Shown here one piece after another: positions 1-9,510 of a DNA stretch of 30,234 nucleotides; positions within the stretch are counted from its first letter, which is position 1, and each line of letters opens with the position of its first letter. Where the stretch lies: contig NAVB01000709.1 of assembly GCA_002179805.1 (NCBI GenBank), positions 1-30,234 on the forward strand, in the 5' to 3' direction. This DNA is from Acanthamoeba lenticulata. Lineage: Eukaryota; Discosea; Longamoebia; Acanthamoebidae. The notes beneath the pieces are model-generated. The model saw only the letters and a list, made by a program, of their open reading frames with translations. It was not told the origin of the DNA and searched no databases. A program made the position numbers and the translations under genes.

Positions 1-38
1 AATTTTTTTAAATTAATTGTTTGGTTTTTTTTGTACAG

Positions 39-1515
39 TTCCGCCACGACAGCCGGTGCCGCCGCCGGCCGACCCGGCCATCAGGAACGTTATTGAGAAG
101 ACGGCCGAGTATGTCAAGCGCAACGGAGCCGAGTTTGAGAGGATGATGCGTGAGCGCGAGAGGAACAACCCCAAGCTTCAGTTCCTCTTTGAGGTCTTTT
201 TCCTCTTTCACCTCCTCCTTTCACACATCTCTTCTAACTTTTGTGCATACGCGCAGGGGAATGAGCACAATCCCTACTATGAGTGGAAGCTCTACTGCCT
301 CACCAACCCCGACGCCGATGGTGGTGGCGGCGGCGGTGGAGCGCACCACGCTCCCGCGTCGGCCAGCTCCTACGGCTACCAGGACCAGATGCCCGTACTG
401 ATCTCATGGATTGATTTATTTGTTTTATTTATTCATTATTCAAATCTCTTTTACCATCACGCCAGGCGTCGACTGGTCCACTTTCTGCACAAGACCGCGC
501 CCAGCTCGGACCGCTCCTCGCTGGGCTGGACGGCACGAAGGACACCATCATGGCCGGAAAGGATTGGATCTTCCAGCACTGGGGCCAGGCGGTCGCCATC
601 GCGGATGATCTTCGCGCGCACGTGGAACGCTCTTTGGACTGGGACAAGAAGCTGCTCACGCTCTACCTCGTCAATGACGTCCTCCACCACGCCCTGGCGC
701 AGAGGTGCGACCTTCACTCTCAACAGCTCAACCCGTGCATACCTGTCCACACACACACACACACACACGACATGGCCTTACCCCACTGAGTCACAGGACC
801 GACCCGAGCGCGGTGGACGCGCTGAGCGAGGCCTTTAAGCTGCCCGCCGTGTTCATGTTCCGCTCGGCCTACCACGGCCAGACCCCCGAGCGACAGGACA
901 AGGTCATCAAGCTGCTGCGCCTCTGGGAGAGCCGCAACATCTACGGCGCCACGACGATCCAGCGCATGGAGCAGGCCATCCTCTCGCTCACCCCGCCGGC
1001 CGAGCCCCCGCACACGCTCAACACCACGGGCGTGCCGCCACCGGCCATGGGCGCGGCCATGGGCATGGCCACCAACCCCGCGATGGCCGCCACGGCGCAG
1101 CTGGCCTATGGCTACCTGCAGCAGCAACAGCAACAGGCCTACCCGGGCGCGGGCGCCTACGGTGTAGGCGCGGCAGCGCAGATGCCAGGCATGATGGCGG
1201 CCCAGCAGGTTCAGCAGGCCCAAGGGGCCTACAACTCCCAACCGGTACAACCTGATCATCTTGTCGACAAGGGTGTGTTATCATCATGTTGACTGTCGGC
1301 ATCATGATGTGTGTGCACAGTACGACTACGGGCAGCAGCAGCAGCAGCAGCAGTTGGAAGCTGGCCGGAAGCGACGCCGCTCGCCGTCGCCAGAGCGAGG
1401 GCACGATGCCTACGACCGCGACCCTGAGAGGAGACGTGACGACGACAGGGGCAGCAGCCGGGATCGGGACCGAGAGAGGAGGGACAGCGGCAGGAGGAGT
1501 GGGTGGGACAGCTGA
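39..1515 (+). CDS. CHERP-like SURP/CID domain protein, 5' partial
   Basis: Exons 39-193, 257-394, 466-704, 797-1244 and 1321-1515; bases 1-38 are the tail of an upstream intron ending in ACAG. Phases match at every junction and the stop is TGA at 1513-1515, giving about 391 residues in the window. The first two exons encode a SURP (SWAP) module (AIRNVIEKTAEYVKRNG...FERMM...NPKLQFLF, then NEHNPYYEWKLY). Exons 3-4 encode a CID, the domain that binds the RNA polymerase II C-terminal tail (GKDWIFQHW, LLTLYLVNDVLHHAL, KVIKLLRLWESRNIY). A Q/A-rich stretch and an RS-type tail (RKRRRSPSPERG, many RD/RE pairs) follow. Domain order and wording match animal CHERP, a U2 snRNP-associated splicing regulator. 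Unlike human CHERP there is no C-terminal G-patch and the protein is much shorter. Only a short N-terminal exon should be missing upstream. Nuclear location is inferred from the family. Confidence 0.9.
747..768. repeat. (CA)n microsatellite in an intron
   Basis: About eleven CA units lie inside the third visible intron (705-796) of the CHERP-like gene. The repeat reads CA on the coding strand and sits shortly before the acceptor region, so it may be part of a pyrimidine/CA-rich splicing context. It is probably polymorphic in length. Confidence 0.85.
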
Positions 1516-1566
1516 TGACTTGCTTGTGTGGCGTCGTTCACGCCCAACAGTACCCAAAAAAACATT

Positions 1567-1572
1567 AATAAA
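1567..1572 (+). terminator. Probable polyadenylation signal AATAAA
   Basis: AATAAA lies about 50 bases after the CHERP-like stop codon, at the start of an A-rich run of AATAAAA/AACAAAA units, and about 100 bases before the next gene's ATG. Position and sequence fit a canonical poly(A) signal. It is the clearest one I found in the window. Confidence 0.6.
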
Positions 1573-1675
1573 ATAAAATAAAACAAAATAAAACAAAAAA
1601 ATCCAGTTTTGATCAACTTCAAGCCACGTCACCGTCCCACGCGGAAGACACCAACACGGTTTCTTTAGCGACATA

Positions 1676-3989
1676 ATGGTTGCATCAACGACCATGAGGC
1701 TGTTGCCCCTGCTCATCACTCTCATCATCGTGCCACATCTGGGCCTTTGTGCAAGTGAGATCCCACTTCCCATTTATAGCGAACCAGACCCTGCAATTCG
1801 TGGCCACCTACTCGATCTGCAAATCTTTCCTCCTTCATCCAAGGCTTGCAACTGGTCCAGTTCCAAGATTGAGGTGGATAGCAAGAATTTCTTATCGATT
1901 GGAACAATAATCGAAACGTCAATAGTGGTGCGTTTCCCTCTTGGTGGTGCACGCTTGATGTTCACACTCACCGACCGATGCCGTGTTTGCCAGTCTATAC
2001 GAGGAGTGGTATTGCCCACTGCAAGCGATTCGTTCTCTGTGTCACTCTCGTGCACCACGGCAGAAGAGCTTCTGAACGCTACGGCATGCATTTCTGTCAC
2101 GTCGGACGTGAACGTGACCTTCGACGTCACCACAAACCCTTCGCCGGCCGACGTGGACGAGAGCTTGAACGCTAACATCACGCTGCGCAATGGTGGAGGA
2201 TCCTCAGCCATAGCTGCCAACTGCTCGCTGCTTGTCGTTCCCGACGACAACCTCGACATTAAGGTCTCCTGTCCTGGAGACGAGTCTGCCACGTCGAACC
2301 ACCCGTGCACTTTCCGTTCGCTGCGCGCCGCCGAGACGCAGGTGATCACGATGCAGTTTTCCAAGTTCCCCGACCGTGCGCATCCTCCTCCTGCTGCTGG
2401 TCCTGGCCCAAGTGGCGACGGCTGGGACACCACAAGCCAACATTGAGGCCTCATCTCTCACGCCATCATACATTACACCACGCCACAGGGGACGTCGACG
2501 TCAGGGTGAGCTGCACGGCGGATAACGTGCCGGAGGGGTTCGGTCACAACTTCACCATCTACCGCAAGACCGACGCCAAAGTGATAATCGGCCCCGTCGC
2601 CATCCCGGTTCGCCTCCTCCAATACACAGCGCTTGTTCATCCGGCGGCTGACAAGAAGGACAACAAATAACAATAACAACCAACAGGCCAAGGTTGCGGC
2701 CGGCTCCACTTTCTCGGTGGGTACCACCATCAGCAATCAGGGCCGCGCCACGGCCGATAAGCTCCATTGCGTGTTCGGCATCGGGGCGCCCAGCGTCTTC
2801 GTCTCGGCCAATGGCACCCAAACGTGCGTTCCCACGATCGACAAGCAGACGAACGCGACCACCGAGCTCCGCTGCCTTATTGGCGACTTGCCACCCAACG
2901 GTTTTCACCCTTTTTTTACTTTTCTTTCTTTTTGATCGAATAATATTTGATTTAACTCCTTGTTGATAACAACGTGCAGAAACCAAGGCACTTTCGTTCT
3001 TCTTCCACACCGACTCGGGAGTGGGGGAGGGGACCAAGCTCAAGTTCAACTGGAACTGCACGGCGGAAGGCCTCTCCAACACGAACCAGTCCGTCGAGTC
3101 CACCACCACGCGGGAGAGCAAGCTGACGGTTACGCCGCCTAAAAGCAATACGATCGCCGGCGGCCGTGACGCCGCGCTGTTCAAGCTTGACGTGCGTGCC
3201 TCTTCTCTAGTTCTTCAATTCATTAAATTTTAGTAATTATTATCGTTTTTTTATATTTCTTTTTAATTTTTTGTTGAAGCCAACTCACATGGTGGACGGG
3301 GGGGGGCGCACATTCTTAGAATCCCGGGCCGTCCGACGTGGTGCACGGCCAGTGCATCTTCGCCCTGCCCAAGGGCTTCAAGTTCGACCAGTATTCGCAG
3401 AACAAATATTTCACATGCAACAAGTCGACGGACGCCACCCAGCTGGACTGCGACATCAAGCGTCTGCTCCCGGAGCACTCGCAGGACGTGGACCTCAGCT
3501 TGCTGGTGCCCAAGGAGGCCAACGCCACCGACAGCTTTGCCATCGCCATCTCCTGCCGCACCTCGACCTCGGCCGAGTTCAACAACGTGACCGTCCCACT
3601 TGTTGTTGGCGCGACCCCCTCACGTATGTGCTTGCTCTTCACCTCCATCACCGTTCTTCATCGCCCTCATCATCAACATTAATACCGCTGGTGTGGTGAA
3701 CAGAGCCGTTGCCGCCACAACCGGTGGCGCAGGACAACACCATGATCTTGCTCGTCACGGTCGTCATGGCCATCGGTCTCCTCATCGTCATCGTCATCTG
3801 GTGGAGACGCAAGTGCGCACTCGCCTTCTGGCCCAGAAAGACCATCTTGTGTTTTATAATTTCTCATGCTGTCTTGTGAAACGGTGCAGGCAAGACCGGG
3901 CCGGCTGGGACGCCACTGGGCCCACCCCACGAAGCCCCTCCCTCAACCGGTTCTCCGAGATGGAACTCGCCTCGCGGAGCGACGACTAA
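1676..3989 (+). CDS. Type I membrane protein, glycosylated DUF11/CARDB-like ectodomain
   Basis: Exons 1676-2375, 2489-2607, 2687-2900, 2980-3191, 3320-3623, 3704-3848 and 3890-3989 join in phase to give 597 aa. The N-terminus is a signal peptide (MRLLPLLITLIIVPHLGLCA; an in-frame ATG at 1694 is an alternative start). The ectodomain has about a dozen N-glycosylation sequons (NWSS, NVTF, NITL, NFTI, NGTQ, NATT, NCTA and others) and many cysteines. Segments such as FSVGTTISNQGRATADKLHC and LNANITLRNGGGSSAIAANC resemble the beta-sandwich repeats of DUF11/CARDB adhesion-type proteins; this is a resemblance, not a firm family call. A proline-rich stalk leads to one transmembrane helix (about residues 530-550, ILLVTVVMAIGLLIVIVIWW), a WWRRK stop-transfer and a tail of about 45 residues rich in S, R and P. 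A surface receptor or adhesin role is inferred. The last intron (3849-3889) is only 41 bases. Confidence 0.75.
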
Positions 3990-4493
3990 GCCCTAGTCCT
4001 GCCTCTCTCTGTCTCTCTCTGTTTTCGTTTTCCTGTCTTTATTTATCTCTATTTATTTTGATCATTAAACCGGCTGACGGTCAGCTTGCTCAACTTCCTT
4101 GCAGCAAGCAAGCCCCAGAGGAGAGGGTTGAGAGGAGGGGGGGGGGATGGACCGAACCTGTGTACAAGAAGGCGTAGACCATGACAATCACCGGGTCATG
4201 ACGTCCTCCACAGGAGGCACACGTTGTGGCATTGGCCTTGTTGAGTCAGCCGCTTCTTCAAGATCCTCGAATCAACACCACGGAGGTCACGCAAAGGAGT
4301 CCAGGGCCCTCTCTCTCTGCAGCTGAAAGCGTTCCTAGTTCGTTCTGACCCTGGTAGTCGCCGATACCACCTCATGTCGAGAAAGGAGTTCCTCGTTCCA
4401 GCTCCGATAAAACAAGTCGCCGATACCGGAGCACATTCATAACCGGAGTTGGCGTCCTTTGCTCACAGCAGCGAATCACACTCGCAATTACAC
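3990..4493. other. Intergenic spacer with low-complexity runs and an imperfect duplication
   Basis: About 500 bases separate two same-strand genes. It starts with CT-rich sequence (CTCTCTGTCTCTCTCTG) and T-rich sequence likely to be the 3' UTR of the membrane protein gene. A long G run lies near 4138-4147. The part just before the next ATG holds the imperfect repeat listed separately. I found no convincing ORF or RNA gene. Confidence 0.6.
4331..4427 (+). repeat. Imperfect direct repeat, about 58 bp period, upstream of the secreted-protein gene
   Basis: GTCGCCGATACC occurs at 4357-4368 and again at 4416-4427. Each copy is preceded by a related GTTCCT(A/C)GTTC block, at about 4331 and about 4388. 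The two units are therefore spaced 57-59 bases apart, ending some 66 bases before the ATG at 4494. It could be a duplicated promoter element or a decayed tandem duplication. Confidence 0.6.
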
Positions 4494-5503
4494 ATGGCCC
4501 TCTCGTCCACTTCTCGCTGTGTTTTGCTCCTCGCCTGCGTGCTGGTGGTGGCGGCCTGCCTGACTGTGCCCACCGAGGCCGTCAGTCTTGGCAATCGCCT
4601 CCTCCGCACCTACATGGTGTTTGCCCACCAGCCCCTGACGGCTGCAAGTGCCGAGGCCCAGAACTGGACGCGCATCTCGTCGTCGTGTGACCCCAACATC
4701 GGCTATGCCTACGCTCAGACCGCGTCTGGTCCGACCGTGTGGGACCCGGTCGTCCTTTACTACACCGCCACTGGCCAGTTCTCGGGTATCTTCGGCCGTT
4801 GTCGTATTCCTCTTGTAGATCACGGACTTAGATTAAGATCTCCTGTTCATATCTTGAACTGCAGGATTCGGCGTACGCGTGAACGGCGTGGTCGACCAGA
4901 ACCTGGTGGATCGTGGATTCTGGCGTCGCACAAGCCAGCCCGACCAGTATGACATCTTCATCCGCACGCGCGACCCCGCGTTCATCTGCTCGGGCGCCTT
5001 TTCGAGAGATGCTGTTGGCGACCGCCTCGAGGTCAACGGCTTCTTCTCTGTCCCCCTCAACACCTCGGCCGCCGCCCAGCAGGGTTGGGTCCAGGGCAAC
5101 TGCGTCCGCGAGATGGGCATCCACTACTCATACGACCTGGCCTCGTTCGGCAAGAACACGTGGAACGCGTCCACGCTTGCGCCGGTCATCCCCATGTACG
5201 ATGCTCAGCGCCAAACCATCAACTCCGTCCTCTTCAACGTCCCTCATCTTGAGCTCGTACGCGGCCTCTACCCTTCTTGTCCTCTTTGTGCGTCATTGCG
5301 CTGACGCTAGCTGCCCTCTTCAGGCAAAGCCCAGGGGTATGTTCGAGGGTCCCTTCAAGAGCAACGTTTTCTGCGCGGTCATCTGGTGCGCCAACTCGGG
5401 TTGCTCGTATGACATTGGGTTCAACGCGTGGTCCACCATGCACTTCCACTTTGTCGATCCTGCGACCATCTCCTGCTCTGGCGCTCCTTGTATTCGTGCT
5501 TGA
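4494..5503 (+). CDS. Secreted protein of unknown family, 287 aa
   Basis: Exons 4494-4785, 4865-5256 and 5324-5503 join in phase and end at TGA 5501-5503. The start is an ATG followed by a classic signal peptide (LLLACVLVVAACLTVPTEA). The mature chain has sequons (NWT, NTS, NAS) and several cysteines, mostly near the C-terminus (CAVIWCANSGC, SCSGAPC), as expected for an extracellular disulphide-bonded protein. It is rich in aromatic and beta-prone stretches (VVLYYTATGQFSGFGVRVNG, GIHYSYDL, STMHFHFVD). No transmembrane helix is visible after the signal. I do not recognise the family and assign no function. For intron 2, donors at 5239 and 5257 are both in phase; 5257 (GTACGC) was chosen as the better match to neighbouring introns. 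The neighbour upstream is also a surface-directed protein, but nothing shows that the two are linked. Confidence 0.7.
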
Positions 5504-6060
5504 GTCTATGCATGTTGTCTATGGATTATAAATCTCCGTTGCATTGCAGCCGGATAAAAGGTGCCGGGCCACACCATTTTTTTTTCATTTGACTCTATGA
5601 GAATTGGAGTCATGGTGGCCCTACTCAATCATGAAAAAGTGCAGCAGGTCATCACGACCGTCACGTAATTTTGTCTCCAGGGCGAGCGCTCTTGTTCCTC
5701 TTCTCCTTGAGTATTGCAGCAGCCGTATCAAATTCTCCGTCACTCTCGCCTTCCTGCTCTCCGACGCCTTCTTCCTCCAGAAGCCCTCAAATTCTGGACA
5801 CCGACACCGAGTGGCACCACTTCAGCAGTGGCGGTTTCCTTCCACCTCACCTACAACTTCACCAACGGAGTCACCATCACGTTCTCCTTCCCCTTCTGGT
5901 GATCCACCCTCCGAGACGACGAAGGCGGCCACTAACTGTTTAAGATTTGTATTTTATTATCACCATTTGTTTTTGTAAATCTGGTGGTCGCATGATGACC
6001 ATCAGGCGGCACGTTGTATACAACATATATGAAAGGAGAGAGAGAGAGATAATGGGACGC
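5504..6060. other. Convergent intergenic spacer with an unassigned exon-like segment
   Basis: This lies between the stops of the secreted-protein gene (+) and the acyl-CoA oxidase gene (-). A TTTGTCTCCAG acceptor-like site ends at 5680 and is followed by GC-richer sequence to about 5901. In one frame that stretch reads GRALLFLFSLSIAAAVS then a Ser/Pro-rich run. In another frame it ends SFHLTYNFTNGVTITFSFPFW-stop at 5900-5902. It could be an alternative last exon, a small secreted-protein gene or a decayed copy. I could not make a phase-consistent model. The remainder (5503-5670, 5905-6060) is AT-richer and shows nothing clear. Confidence 0.35.
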
Positions 6061-9000
6061 CTAGGCCAGGTCCTTCCTCAGGCAGGGCTTGACGAGCTCG
6101 TCCCAGTAGGGAGCCTTGGCCAGAGCGCCGGGCGCCTTGAGCACCATCTGCATGTAGGCGTTGTAGATGTCACCGTCGCTCTTGCCCAGCGGCGAGTTGA
6201 CCAGGAAGTCCGGCAGGTCGAAGGCATCCGTGAGCGGCACCGCCTGCGGGCGAATCTCGGCCAACAGTCCCCTGCAGTATCGACGGTAGGTTAGCCGATT
6301 CGCCACGAATAATAGCATAAATCATTATAAAAATGAGGAAAATAAATAAATAAATAATTTAAAAGCGGACCTGATCTTCTTGTCGATGAGGTCGACGTGC
6401 TTCTCGGTCATGAAGCCGTCCATGAGGAAGATGTGGCTGATCTTGGAGATGCGGTTGAGCGCAAACAGCTGCATGAGCTGCGCGAGGATGGCCACCACGC
6501 TCGGCTCACGGCACTTGGCCCGCGCCCTCTCGATGCGTTGCACAAACGAGTCCACCACGTAGAGGAACGAGTGGTGGCCCTGCGCGTCCACTGGAGTCAG
6601 ATAAACAACTTCCAAGCCTCGGCCCGAGGACCGGTACTGGTAACGGGGCGGTACCGCGGCTTGGACGAGTTCGATGAGGCACGCGTCCCAGGCCTCGTGC
6701 TTGGACTTGCCAGCCTGCATCTCGCGCTGCATTCGCTCGCCGACCCGCGTGACAGCCTTGACGGCAGCTCGCTCGAGCGCCTCCATCAGGATGCTCGCGT
6801 CCGACAGGTCTGTGTGTGTGTGTGTTTGTCGTGGGCCGCGCATCAGTCCAGAGTCCGAGACCGCTTGGCCAAAGTGCCGCGGAATGCTACGTACCGTTCT
6901 TGGTGGCGGCGCGCCACTGGGCCTGACCGAGGATGGCGGCCGTGCGCTCGAGGTACTGCACGGAGCCGGTGAGGGGCTTGCCCCGCATGGCCTGGCTCAG
7001 CGACTTGAGCAGGTACTGCGCCGTCTGCAGAGACATCACCGTGTTGTCTCCTTCCTGCAGGCAATCGAGCGGTTCATCACGCCCCCGAAGTCAGTAGCGG
7101 ATTGCTCATCGGCCATGCGGGGGAAGACCGCGCGTACCCAAGTCTGGTTGACGGCGTAGTCGGCGATGAGGGAAGGCAGCCCCGAGTACGAGCTGTAGCC
7201 GTGTCCGCCGAGGCACTGGCGGATCTGCTCGAGGGCCTCGTGCACGTACCACGTGCAGGCCGCCTTGGCGCCTGTTCCAGTCGACACCACGAGTCAGGAA
7301 CTGGAAGTGCGGTAAGTGCGGCCGCCAGGCTGAAGGGATAAGAACCAGCAAGACAGGCGTGGATGTCGGCAAGATTGCCGAGCTCGCCCTGGGCGAGGGA
7401 CTTATTCAGCTCGCGGGTGTCCTTGTCCACGCGCAGGGCCACAAAGTGCCAGGCAAAGGCGCCTGCCAGTGGTTCCAGCAGCCGAATCTGCAACGAGGCA
7501 CAGGCCGTTGAGAATATTATTAGCTCCGGAAACAAGGAGGAGGAGCGAGGGTAAGTGAAGAGTGTCGCACCTGGTGAGTCTGGTAGTCCAGGATCTGCGT
7601 CTCGGGTCCGCTGCCGCTGGCGAACTGCCTGCGCACGACCGAGTATCGGATCGCTGCAGAAAAGAGGGAATAATCAATTCCAAAAAGTCGAGATAAAAAA
7701 AATAGATGTGGACATGAGTATCGGGTACCGATGATGAGGGCCTTCTCGAGGTTGTGGGCGCTGTTGATGATGAGGCCGACGCGACCCTTCAAGAGGGCGC
7801 CATAGGCCAGCTGTGCCTTCGGGGGCTTCGAGTAGACTCCCTGTTGCACATATACATTCCCGCCTCAGCTGCGTCAGCTTCCCTTGTGGAGGAATTTGAA
7901 CAAGAGGATCTGCTGTTGCGCGACGTACATCGCGGGACACCTTGGCCCACTTCATGAGCATGTTGGTGCGGGGCACCTCGACGTTGTGGAACTGCATCCA
8001 GCCATTGTCGATGCCGTCGCGGCCCATCTTCTTGCCGCAGTCGCCAATGACGACGCCAGGCAGCAGGTCGCCGTTAATGTCGCGCACCTGCACCATGAAC
8101 GAGTGCACGCCGTGGTCCTTGCCGTCGATCAGCAGACGCGCGAAGACGACCGTGTGCGTCGCGATGTGCGCCGCGCCACCTATCCACCACTTGGTCGCTG
8201 CATTGATGATCATGGTGATGATGAGGATGAAACTGTTCAAGCATCAAAAACAAGGAGCCAAGGACACGAACCAGTGATGGTGGGTGTGTTGATGCTAAAG
8301 GTGTCCCGCTCCTTGTTGTAGGTGGCGGTGGTCTCAAAGTCGCGGATGGCCGAGCCGTGACCCTGAGAACGGCGAACCACCAGATGAGCGTTGGACGAGA
8401 ACAACATTATGGGAAGGGAGTAACGCGTTTACCATCTCGGTCATGCCAAACACGCCGACAATGCGCATGTTGTTGACGTCATCCAGATACTTGGCGACCA
8501 TCTCGTCGGTGCCCTGGCCTGATGGTGGGCAGCACGCAGAGCCGCGAGGCCAGGCCACCTGTCAGCAAAAGGCAAGAAAACCGAAAGGCCAAGAGAAGCG
8601 CACCAGCAACGGCGCCACCAAAGAGATAGCCGTGCACGCCGTAGCGCGTGTAGAAGGCTGGGTCGTAGATGCCAATGATGTTATGGAGGAGGTAGTTCTG
8701 GCTGGGGTCCTTCTGTACCAGCTCCGCGAAGCGCTTCAGCTTTTGCATGACGCGGTACCTCGCTGTTGTAAGAGGAAAGAAGTTGCGTACTAATGAGGAT
8801 TGGAGATTCAAGAGATTTGGGGGAGGATTCGCGATTGAATGGAGGTGTTAACCTTCATCGCGGCTGCGGTCGTAGTAACCCTCGTCAATCAGGACAGGAT
8901 CATTGCGCACCAACTCGTAGGCGGCGTGTTTGCGCTGGGTGTGTCCTTCGCCGCCATCGAGAAGGTGGGTGAGCTCGCGGACGTGGAAGGAGGCCTGGGC

Positions 9001-9150
9001 ACGCTCCTTGGCCATCACCGCGGGGCCGTTCGACACGTCCGGCAGGTTCAAGGCTCCAGCGCATTCTACAGGTTGAATCGCGCCCACCTGATTCTTGGGG
9101 ACCAGATGCGCCTCGATTTGGGCCACTCTCTTCGTCGCAATATTTTGCAT
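6061..9150 (-). CDS. Peroxisomal acyl-CoA oxidase (PTS2 type), 702 aa
   Basis: Thirteen exons, 5' to 3': 8853-9150, 8604-8762, 8433-8518, 8272-8362, 7929-8197, 7729-7840, 7571-7653, 7346-7487, 7138-7271, 6895-7054, 6655-6809, 6371-6579 and 6061-6271; phases agree and the total is exactly 703 codons. The enzyme makes trans-2-enoyl-CoA from acyl-CoA with FAD and releases H2O2, the first step of peroxisomal beta-oxidation. Visible family features are [51 protein letters not shown] and WEGDNTV. Glu428, seven residues before GGHGY, aligns with the catalytic base of mammalian ACOX1. The start is the ATG at 9148-9150. Residues 8-16, RVAQIEAHL, fit the PTS2 pattern R-[LIVQ]-x5-[HQ]-[LA]. The C-terminus RKDLA is not a PTS1. 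The length is normal. Which acyl chain length it prefers cannot be read from the sequence. Confidence 0.93.
6810..6828. repeat. (CA)n/(TG)n microsatellite at an acceptor site
   Basis: TG repeats on the + strand, so CA repeats on the coding strand of the acyl-CoA oxidase gene. They run directly into the CACAG acceptor of the intron preceding exon 6655-6809. The tract replaces the usual pyrimidine tract at this acceptor. Confidence 0.8.
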
Positions 9151-9510
9151 TTCGCTCAACCAGGCTGTTGCGATCTACCCGAGGTTGTTATGAAGTGCAG
9201 AGGTAGTAGTGTCTACGATTGTTCAGTGACGTAACTGAATCGGTTCGACTACGCAGCTGTTGCGCAGCCGCTTTTCTTGCGGGAACTGGAACGGACACGA
9301 TCCCAAATTATCTGAAGAATGCTTTTCCGTAGCTATCGGCGACGTTTCGTCTACGCTTCCGACTGTTTTGCATTGTCGACAAAAGAATGCAAAACATCGA
9401 ATTAATTAATGGTTCACACTTTTCCTTCATTTCCTTCGTCTTGGCTCGACACACGAACAAGGACTGGTAACCATCCGCGGCCAGATTGCCTGCGTGGTTG
9501 GAAGACCACC
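9151..9510. other. Divergent promoter region between acyl-CoA oxidase and BAR-RhoGAP
   Basis: About 360 bases separate two divergent start codons. It contains a palindromic TGACGTAA bZIP-like site (separate entry) and an AT-rich stretch GAATTAATTAATGG near 9399-9412. No TATA box is obvious at a fixed distance from either start. I saw no ORF or RNA gene in it. Confidence 0.5.
9224..9237. promoter_or_regulatory. CRE/bZIP-like palindrome CAGTGACGTAACTG
   Basis: TGACGTAA (9227-9234) is a known CREB/ATF-type half-palindrome. The flanks CAGT and ACTG extend the dyad to 14 bases. It lies 74 bases upstream of the acyl-CoA oxidase ATG and 270-290 bases from the BAR-RhoGAP start. A single match of this kind can arise by chance, so the regulatory role is only suggested. 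Confidence 0.3.

Noticed and set aside
4080..4440. A possible tRNA in the spacer before the secreted-protein gene
   Set aside because: I could not fold a cloverleaf with proper A- and B-box promoters; the short repeats there do not form the needed arms.
8519..8603. An extra exon [12 protein letters not shown] within the acyl-CoA oxidase
   Set aside because: It shifts the frame of the following GQGTDEM block. Treating it as intron gives [14 protein letters not shown], the normal family wording.
9157..9159. TTG as an upstream start of the acyl-CoA oxidase
   Set aside because: The in-frame ATG at 9148-9150 is a normal eukaryotic start and places PTS2 at residues 8-16.
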